Shown here piece by piece: positions 28,935 to 35,569 of a stretch of 64,000 nt of DNA (the first letter of the stretch is position 1; each line of letters begins with the position of its first letter). The stretch is from Marispirochaeta sp. (GTDB lineage: Bacteria > Spirochaetota > Spirochaetia > JC444 > Marispirochaetaceae). The position numbers were made by a program, and so were the translations under genes. Location of the stretch: positions 2,294,001 through 2,358,000 of the forward strand of contig NZ_OY764209.1 of assembly GCF_963668165.1 (NCBI RefSeq). The letters run 5' to 3'. The notes beneath the pieces are model-generated. The model was not told the DNA's origin, searched no databases, and was given only the letters and a program-made list of their open reading frames with translations.

Positions 28935-30683
28935 ATGAGAGAGCTGACGGGTATTTCGGCATCTCCGGGTATCACGATCGGTACTGCATTCCTGTACATC
29001 GACGACGCCTTCACGGTTCCACGCTATGATGTTGACGAGTCTGATCTGGAACGGGAGTACGAGCGCTTCGAGGAAGCCTTGGAGAAGGCCACACAAGAGA
29101 TTATTGAACTCAAAGATCACACTTCCTCGTCGGTAGGCGGGGATGAGAATAAATTTCTCGACGCCCATATCCTGATGATACAGGATCCGGAGTTCGCGGA
29201 ACAGATAAAGCAGAATCTAAAAGGGAAGAAAAAGAACGTTGAATGGATTCTGCAACAGACTATTCAGGGAGTAATCAACAAGCTTTCAAGTTCACAGGAC
29301 AGCTATATCAGTGAACGTTCCATCGATCTCCACGATGTTTCCAAAAGAGTGTTGAATCATCTGATGTACAGGGAGCGGATATCTCTGGCCGATTTATCCA
29401 CTGAAGTAATCCTGATAACTCATAATCTGCTGCCCTCCGACGCCCTGGCAATGAATACCCGCAAGGTAAAGGGGATTGCCATGGACGCAGGAGGCAAGAC
29501 ATCCCACACGGCAATCCTTGCCCGGGCATTCGAAATCCCGGCAGTCCTGGGGCTTTCCACGGTTACGAGTGTCGCGCGTACCGGGGACACGATTATCATT
29601 GATGGCAACCGCGGTAAGGTTATTGTAGACCCTGACGAGCAAACCCGGAAAAAGTACGAGGAGATTCTGAAGCAGTGGCGTCAGCGCGAGGTTCAGCTGG
29701 CTACCCTGAACCAGCTCCCCGCTGAAACCCAGGACGGTAAACATATACTGCTTGGGGCGAATATTGAGCTCCCGGAAGAGACTGAAGCGGTTATCGCCCA
29801 TGGAGCGGACGGCGTCGGATTGTTCCGTTCGGAGTTTCTCTTTATGCAGCCCGGCGGGGTATCTGACGAGGAGCAGCAGTATGAAGCTTACTCGGAGGTA
29901 GTTAAGGCTCTGGAAGGTAAACCGGTAACCATCAGGACCCTCGATGTAGGGGGAGATAAGGCTGTTCCCGGTTTTGAACAGCATAGCGAGAAAAACCCGA
30001 TCCTTGGCTGGCGGGCCGTGCGGTTCTGCTTTTCCCGGCCCGATCTTTTTAAAATTCAGCTCCGTGCCATTCTTCGTGCCTCGGTGCATGGCGATCTCCG
30101 CATCATGTTTCCCATGATCTCCGGGGTGGAGGAGGTGGATAAGGCATTGGATCTTCTCGAAGAAGCCAGAAATGAGTGCCGTGAAAAAGGCCAGTCCTTC
30201 AAAGAGAATATCTCTGTGGGAATCATGATTGAGGTGCCTTCGGCGGCTTTGACCTCCGATATTCTGGCCAGGAAGGTCGATTTTTTCTCCATAGGAACCA
30301 ATGACCTTATACAGTACACTATCGCGGTGGACCGCGGCAACGAGCGAATCGCCTATCTGTATGAGCCTTTTCATCCAGGCGTTTTGCGCCTGATTAAAAT
30401 GGTTATCGATAATGCCCACAGCGCAGGAATTCCTGTGAATATGTGCGGTGAAATGGCAGGAGACCCCATCGCAACAGTAATTCTGTTGGGAATGGGGCTG
30501 GATGTTTTTAGTATGTCCTCCTTCAGTATACCAGAGGTTAAGCAGATCATCCGTTCGACTTCGATGATGGAAGCAGAAGAGCTGGTTGGGGAGATTATGG
30601 AAATGAAGTCGTATAAAGAAATAGACGAACACGTTCGCGGATGGATGAATGCACGATATAATCTCGAAGGCTACACCGGATAG
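28935..30683 (+). CDS. ptsI: phosphoenolpyruvate-protein phosphotransferase (PTS enzyme I)
   Basis: Enzyme I transfers phosphate from PEP to HPr. The start at 28935 (MRELTGISASPGITIGTAF) matches the family; an earlier in-frame ATG at 28890 lies upstream of the promoter and is rejected. The 582-residue product contains the N-terminal HPr-binding region and phospho-histidine H191 in GGKTSHTAILAR. The PEP-binding barrel has GLFRSEFLF, MFPMISG, IGTNDLIQYT and the catalytic-cysteine loop NMCGEMAGD near residue 500. ptsH is not nearby. No ribosome binding site is seen. der overlaps its 3' end by 35 bases. Confidence 0.96.
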   Translation: MRELTGISASPGITIGTAFLYIDDAFTVPRYDVDESDLEREYERFEEALEKATQEIIELKDHTSSSVGGDENKFLDAHILMIQDPEFAEQIKQNLKGKKKNVEWILQQTIQGVINKLSSSQDSYISERSIDLHDVSKRVLNHLMYRERISLADLSTEVILITHNLLPSDALAMNTRKVKGIAMDAGGKTSHTAILARAFEIPAVLGLSTVTSVARTGDTIIIDGNRGKVIVDPDEQTRKKYEEILKQWRQREVQLATLNQLPAETQDGKHILLGANIELPEETEAVIAHGADGVGLFRSEFLFMQPGGVSDEEQQYEAYSEVVKALEGKPVTIRTLDVGGDKAVPGFEQHSEKNPILGWRAVRFCFSRPDLFKIQLRAILRASVHGDLRIMFPMISGVEEVDKALDLLEEARNECREKGQSFKENISVGIMIEVPSAALTSDILARKVDFFSIGTNDLIQYTIAVDRGNERIAYLYEPFHPGVLRLIKMVIDNAHSAGIPVNMCGEMAGDPIATVILLGMGLDVFSMSSFSIPEVKQIIRSTSMMEAEELVGEIMEMKSYKEIDEHVRGWMNARYNLEGYTG

Positions 30684-31980
30684 TTTACCCCGGGTTGTAA
30701 TTGTCGGCCGACCCAATGTAGGAAAATCAACACTTTTTAACAGACTTATCGGCCACAGGGTCGCGATAACGGACCCCACTCCGGGGGTTACCCGGGACCC
30801 GGTGGAGGCCCGCTGGGAAATGGACAACGGGGCTGTTATGCTGATTGATACCGGCGGATACAAACTCGAACATCAGGATTTAGATACCCTTGTAACCCTG
30901 CGCAGTCTGCGTACCCTGGATGATGCTGACTGCATTGTGCTTGTACTTGATGTCACTGAAATTACTCCCGAGGATGAATCTTTTATAGAACGATTGCGGC
31001 CTTTTGCCGAAAGGGTGATTGTGGCGGTCAACAAGGTGGATCATGAAATCCGGGAACCGCTGGTTTATAATTATCACAGTTTCGGTTTTTCCAGGGTCGT
31101 GGGAATTTCTTCTGCGCACGGCCGGGGAATCTCCGAACTGACCGATGAGATTATCAAAATTATTCCCGAGTGGGGGCGCGTTCAGGAGGAAGAGCCGGCC
31201 ATACGCCTCGCCATTCTGGGAAAACCGAATACGGGTAAATCTACCTTGTTGAACAGACTGTGCAATGATGATCGTTCCATTGTGTCCGATATTCCCGGAA
31301 CTACCCGTGATGTGGTTGAGGGAAGCTTTCAATATAAACATACCCTGTACAAGGTTCTGGATACTGCGGGAATCCGCCGCCGGGTAAAGGTAACCGATCA
31401 GGTTGAATATTACTCAGTTAACCGCGCCATTGCGGCTATCGAAAGGGCAGATATCATCTTTCTTTTAATCGATGCCCTTTCGGGTTTGAGCGATCAGGAC
31501 AAGAAGATCGCCGGTTTGATTGTGAAACGCGGCCGGGGGGTCGTAATGGTATTGAACAAGTGGGACCTTATGTCCGGAATAGCCAACGAAGCCCAGGCGG
31601 TAGAGGACCGGGTACGCTTTCTTTTCCCTATGCTCGATTTTGCTCCCCTGGTACGGATTTCAGCCAGGGAAGGAGAGGGTATCGACAATCTGCTCAATAC
31701 CGCCCACCAGGTCTGGAAACAGCTGAACAGGCGGGTGGATACCGGTGAGCTTAACCGCAAACTTGCTGAATGGACTGACCACTATGATCCTCCGCGGGAC
31801 AACCGCGGTCAGTTCAGAACTAAATATATGACCCAGGTAACAAGCAATCCCGTCAGTTTTGCACTCTTTGTCAATCGCCCCAAGGGCTTTCCGTCCGGGT
31901 ATCTTCAGTATTTGAAGAACCGTTTGCGAAAAGATCTCGGGTTTACTGCTATTCCCCTGGATATCCACCTGAAAGGATAA
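30649..31980 (+). CDS. der: ribosome biogenesis GTPase Der (EngA)
   Basis: Der is a double GTPase needed for late 50S assembly. The 443-residue protein has GTPase domain 1 with GRPNVGKST (about 21-29), DPTPGVTRD, DTGGY and NKVD. Domain 2 has GKPNTGKST (about 191-199), DIPGTTRD, DTAGIRRR and NKWD. A C-terminal KH-like domain follows (TQVTSNPVSFALFVNRPKGFPSGYLQYLKNRLR, given by its ends). The ATG at 30649 overlaps ptsI by 35 bases; no alternative start follows before G1. Only a weak ribosome binding site is visible, so coupling with ptsI is likely. Confidence 0.97.
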   Translation: MHDIISKATPDSLPRVVIVGRPNVGKSTLFNRLIGHRVAITDPTPGVTRDPVEARWEMDNGAVMLIDTGGYKLEHQDLDTLVTLRSLRTLDDADCIVLVLDVTEITPEDESFIERLRPFAERVIVAVNKVDHEIREPLVYNYHSFGFSRVVGISSAHGRGISELTDEIIKIIPEWGRVQEEEPAIRLAILGKPNTGKSTLLNRLCNDDRSIVSDIPGTTRDVVEGSFQYKHTLYKVLDTAGIRRRVKVTDQVEYYSVNRAIAAIERADIIFLLIDALSGLSDQDKKIAGLIVKRGRGVVMVLNKWDLMSGIANEAQAVEDRVRFLFPMLDFAPLVRISAREGEGIDNLLNTAHQVWKQLNRRVDTGELNRKLAEWTDHYDPPRDNRGQFRTKYMTQVTSNPVSFALFVNRPKGFPSGYLQYLKNRLRKDLGFTAIPLDIHLKG

Positions 31981-32033
31981 TGTTCATATAGAGTGCATAG
32001 TTAGTGGGAATAGCTGCGTATTGTCTCAGAAGC

Positions 32034-32342
32034 TTAGTTCTTGTTTCTTTCGAGATTTCGTTTCAGACAGGAACATATAAGCTTCCACTCATTCAAAGAT
32101 ATACAGATATTATCTGCTATGATTCCCCAATCCTCGTTTAATAAGTAACGATAAGTTCCGGTGAGGGTTTTCGGGGAGCCCGCCCGGAATGCCCAGCGTC
32201 TCCCCATAAGTTCACAGAACCATAGGTCCTGGCCATGTTTTTGTTTTATCAAATCAGAAACGTCCTGCAGAGTCGATTTTGCATCGGGATTGTCTGAAAA
32301 CAGAAGGTCAATGGTATCAGATATAGACATCTCTTTGTCCAT
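32034..32342 (-). CDS. small hypothetical protein coupled to hydG
   Basis: Not recognised. The ATG at 32342 gives 102 residues (MDKEMSISDTIDLLFSDNPD at the start). A second in-frame ATG at 32330 is possible. The start overlaps the last 26 bases of hydG, so translation is likely coupled. The centre contains WFCELMGRRWAFRAG and LNEDWGIIADNICISLNEW, suggesting a small compact alpha/beta fold. The end is rich in basic residues with a CSC pair. It is soluble, with no signal peptide or membrane segment. It is not like the known small H-cluster system regulator. A longer reading upstream to 32483 is rejected because it lies inside hydG. Confidence 0.65.
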   Translation of the reverse strand: MDKEMSISDTIDLLFSDNPDAKSTLQDVSDLIKQKHGQDLWFCELMGRRWAFRAGSPKTLTGTYRYLLNEDWGIIADNICISLNEWKLICSCLKRNLERNKN

Positions 32343-33846
32343 TCTCGATGTTTTTAAACAGGGTCTCAAAAGTAGACAGGAGAGATCCTTTTTGATAGAA
32401 CGGATCTTTACGGATTTCCTGGAGTTCATTCTTAATGAGTTTTTCCCCCACCGCTTTTGTTTCGGGAGATGCGTAATCGTCAAGATACTCTCGAAAGGTC
32501 AGTACGGCGTTCAGTTTACAGAATTTCCCCTCTATGCAGTTTTTTAGAAGTCCCATAATCTTAGCACCTGTTCTTCCACAGCGATAACCGGCGGTACAGA
32601 AGGATGATATCATCCCCATTTCTGCGCATTCCCTGATAACAGAGTCAAGGCGTCGGGTTTCTCCAAGGGTAAACTGCTGCCGCTCTTGATCCTGATCTCC
32701 GGGATACTCCTTTTGTTTCTGAAGTTCCTCAAGGGCTTCTGTGTACCCTCCAATACCGATCCTGGTTGAAGCATCAGTCTGGGTGCATCCAACCTGTATA
32801 ACCTCTTTTTTTATTCCTGGAGCTTCTCTGGCAGTGATGATAAGCCCAGTATAGGGAACCGACAGTCGTAGTACAGTGACCAGCTTTTTGAAATCGAAAT
32901 CATGGACTATGTATGAGGAGTTCCTACTCATCGCGGAACCGCTGGCTGGAGTCATGCGCGGGAAAGAGATTGTGTGAGGTCCGATTCCGAAGTGATGTTC
33001 AAGGTCTATGGCATGATATAAAAGACCCATTACCTCGAATCTCCAGTCATACAGCCCGAACAGGGCTCCAGTAGCGACATCATCAATTCCAGCGTCCATC
33101 GCTCTATGGAGGGCATATAAGCGCCAACGGTAATTTCCTTTTATAGTGTTTAAAGGATGAACTGCAGCATACGTCGCCTTGTGGTAGGTTTCCTGAAAAA
33201 CCTGATAGGTCCCGATGCCAACCTGCCAGAGTTTTCGAAGATCTTTAATCGACATGGGAGCGGCATTAACATTAACACGGCGAATTTGTCCGAATCCTTT
33301 ACCACGGGATGCTGGTTTTCTGACCTCATAGACTGATCTGATGGTATCGCACATATAATCGGCATCGGAAAGGGGATGTTCTCCGTAGACGATCATCATT
33401 CTCTTATGTCCTTCGTCTACCATTACCTCTGTTTCACTTTTTACCTCTTTCATGCTTAATCTGCGTCGTTTTTCGTTCCTGTTTTCTGATCTGAATCCAC
33501 AATAAGCGCAGTTGTTTACACAGTAGTTAGAGCAGTATAGTGGCGCAAAGAACACGATTCGATTGTCATAGACTTTCTTCTTTATTTTAAGACCGGTTTC
33601 ATACATCTCCTGCCAGATATCACTATCCTGAACATTTAACAGCATAGCGGTTTCTTTCGGCTCAAGCCGTTCAATTGAAAGCGACTTGGCCAGTATATCA
33701 CGTATCTGTTTTTTATCCGTTTTTCGCTTACTCTGAAGTAATAATTGAATCCTCTTCTCATTAATAAAATCTTCGCCGTTGATGAGATACTTGTCGATCT
33801 CATCCTTTTTGATCACTTGCCTGGTCCATTCCTTTGCGTCTAACAT
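32317..33846 (-). CDS. hydG: HydG-family radical SAM protein (tyrosine lyase), variant C-terminal cluster site
   Basis: HydG cleaves tyrosine to give the CO and cyanide ligands of the [FeFe]-hydrogenase H-cluster. The 509-residue product has the radical SAM motif CVNNCAYC within FFAPLYCSNYCVNNCAYCGF (about residues 90-110). It also has HydG-type motifs such as VNVNAAPMSI, YQVFQETYHKATYAAVHP and GPHTISFPRM. The C-terminal dangler-cluster motif is usually C-X2-C-X22-C; here it reads CTAGYRCGRTG, with glycine in place of the second cysteine, a cysteine three positions later, and the third cysteine (FCKLNAVLTF) at normal spacing. AAGGAGAG precedes the start at 33846. hydE and hydF are not in the window. 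Confidence 0.88.
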   Translation of the reverse strand: MLDAKEWTRQVIKKDEIDKYLINGEDFINEKRIQLLLQSKRKTDKKQIRDILAKSLSIERLEPKETAMLLNVQDSDIWQEMYETGLKIKKKVYDNRIVFFAPLYCSNYCVNNCAYCGFRSENRNEKRRRLSMKEVKSETEVMVDEGHKRMMIVYGEHPLSDADYMCDTIRSVYEVRKPASRGKGFGQIRRVNVNAAPMSIKDLRKLWQVGIGTYQVFQETYHKATYAAVHPLNTIKGNYRWRLYALHRAMDAGIDDVATGALFGLYDWRFEVMGLLYHAIDLEHHFGIGPHTISFPRMTPASGSAMSRNSSYIVHDFDFKKLVTVLRLSVPYTGLIITAREAPGIKKEVIQVGCTQTDASTRIGIGGYTEALEELQKQKEYPGDQDQERQQFTLGETRRLDSVIRECAEMGMISSFCTAGYRCGRTGAKIMGLLKNCIEGKFCKLNAVLTFREYLDDYASPETKAVGEKLIKNELQEIRKDPFYQKGSLLSTFETLFKNIENGQRDVYI

Positions 33847-34224
33847 TATTCTCTCCTTGTTGTCAGACTGATTCAGCATGAGTTGGAATGGAGGTGTATT
33901 ATTAAAGGAGTAATTATCTTATTCTACTCAAAAAGCATAGGGTAATTTAAAAACAACTACCATATTCAATTACCTGAGTATTATATCGATATCCCTGCTC
34001 CTCATTTCCATTCCCCTGACGTCTGAATCAGATCCTTCGCTTCAGGTCATAAAAATGGTTCCAAATAGTTAAAACTATCGGGTTTAAATCGATAAAATAT
34101 TAACGTATTCCCTTGTTTGTATCAAGTGTGTGTTTCCGTAAAACGTTATATACTTTTTATTGAGGAATGCAAGCAGCTTAATAATGGATGGTGTTTACCG
34201 ATATTATCTGATAGTGGTGAAGTC
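33847..34224. other. 378-base AT-rich intergenic region between divergent genes
   Basis: It separates hydG (minus) from the secreted protein gene (plus) and must hold both promoters. A TATAAT on the minus strand (33979-33984) is a possible hydG -10 without a clear -35. GGTAATT (33941-33947) and AATTACC (33968-33974) form an inverted repeat. No small gene or structured RNA is recognised. Confidence 0.5.
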
Positions 34225-35505
34225 ATGAATAGGATTCTCATTGTTGTGATCCTGTTAATTACAGGATACTTCTGTGTCTTCGGGCAAGGTTTCTTTTCCG
34301 GTTTATCAGAAACCCGCGGAATTCCCGATGCGGTTGATCTCAGGACTTCCCTGCGCTCATCCATAACAGGATCAGCCTGGACTGTCCGGCGCCTGCCTGC
34401 ACAGACGTATACAAGCGAAACAGCCGGAACCCTGGTGAGATTCCAGGTTGTGACGCAAAATGAGGCCCTCTATATACTGCTTGTCAACAACCGTGAAGGA
34501 AGTTACCCTCTCTACAGCGCGGGTACGTATATTATCAAACGCAGCATTGACGACGGGAGCTTTATTCAGGCAAAGATTTTTTTGAAGAATGACCCCGACA
34601 CCTTTGTCCGCCTGTTTCCTTTTAAAGACCGGGCAAAACTTGAGCTTTATCTCTACGGGACCCTTATTCACCAGGACCTGGTCCTTCCCCTCTCGTTTGA
34701 GGAGCTTCTGTTTTCTCCATTCAGCCGGCTGGTTTCTCTTACCTCCGGCAGGATTGACTGGGCCCGGATTTTACCTGGACCTCCGGAATCGCGATCCGAG
34801 ATTGCCGGAATGATCGATGCCGTCCGGGATAAGCTTCCATTTCTTCCTGACATGGAGGATGGTGCAATGGATGATGCGGGCCGCTTTGTCTACATTGAGA
34901 CAGGCGAGCGGGAGAGCGGGGGCGGATTTAACTGCTCCGGCTTTGCCAAGTATGTCGCCGATGGTATTTATTACGGCCGCCATGGGCGGCTTATGCCGAT
35001 TCAACCATTAAAAATGAAGCATCCGGATTTACGGGGGGACCCCTGGTCAAGACGTTTCGAAGATGAACGGGATCCCTTCTTTGGCCTGGACTGGACAAGG
35101 AATATCGGTCATATCCTTAACGGAAGAGCCAATGGAAGCTATGAAGCCATGGATGTCCGTGATGTTCCCCATGCCCGGTATATTGAGGATGTGGGCTATC
35201 CGATGGAGAAGCTCAAAGCAGTTCTCTACTATCTGGCTTTGAAATTTCCCGGGTCTTTTTATCTTGGATCGGTCAACGCGCAATTCGGGACCGATCCGGT
35301 ACTGCGGCAGCACATACATGTTGTTGTTTTGATGCCTTACATTAACAGGAAAGGCGATCTGGTTGCAGCGGTATTTGAGCGGAACACAGAGACCAGTGTG
35401 GAATCTCTTTTACGGCGGTATCCTGGAGAGAACATTCATCTGACCCGCGTCCAGGGGAGCAGGGATTTTACACTTCCGCCAGTGCCTGCGGAAAATATGG
35501 ATTAG
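34225..35505 (+). CDS. secreted protein with NlpC/P60-like Cys and His motifs
   Basis: I assign no function with certainty. The start at 34225 (MNRILIVVILLITGYFCVFG) gives an N-terminal signal peptide, then about 200 residues without a known motif. Near residue 237 is FNCSGFAKYV, which resembles the nucleophile motif of NlpC/P60 cysteine peptidases (usually DCSGF), and at residues 363-365 is HIHVVVLMPY, which could supply the histidine. The total is 426 residues. It could be a periplasmic peptidoglycan amidase or endopeptidase, or a diverged inactive relative. A longer reading from 34117 lacks a signal peptide and is rejected. It precedes the Tol/Ton-like operon by 64 bases. Confidence 0.7.
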   Translation: MNRILIVVILLITGYFCVFGQGFFSGLSETRGIPDAVDLRTSLRSSITGSAWTVRRLPAQTYTSETAGTLVRFQVVTQNEALYILLVNNREGSYPLYSAGTYIIKRSIDDGSFIQAKIFLKNDPDTFVRLFPFKDRAKLELYLYGTLIHQDLVLPLSFEELLFSPFSRLVSLTSGRIDWARILPGPPESRSEIAGMIDAVRDKLPFLPDMEDGAMDDAGRFVYIETGERESGGGFNCSGFAKYVADGIYYGRHGRLMPIQPLKMKHPDLRGDPWSRRFEDERDPFFGLDWTRNIGHILNGRANGSYEAMDVRDVPHARYIEDVGYPMEKLKAVLYYLALKFPGSFYLGSVNAQFGTDPVLRQHIHVVVLMPYINRKGDLVAAVFERNTETSVESLLRRYPGENIHLTRVQGSRDFTLPPVPAENMD

Positions 35506-35532
35506 CTCCCCTTAGGACATCGTAAAAGAGTT

Positions 35533-35561
35533 TTGAATCCTGCAGATAATTGAGGTACATT
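35533..35561 (+). promoter_or_regulatory. promoter of the TPR-Tol/Ton operon, close to the start codon
   Basis: TTGAAT at 35533-35538, a 17-base spacer and TACATT at 35556-35561. The ATG at 35570 lies 8 bases beyond the -10 box and no ribosome binding site is at normal distance, so a leaderless mRNA is possible. Confidence 0.55.
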
Positions 35562-35569
35562 TAGCCTAT

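Noticed and set aside
29394-30863. 489-residue minus-strand open frame across ptsI and der
   Set aside because: It lies opposite ptsI and der, which have complete catalytic motifs; no start context or domain is seen.
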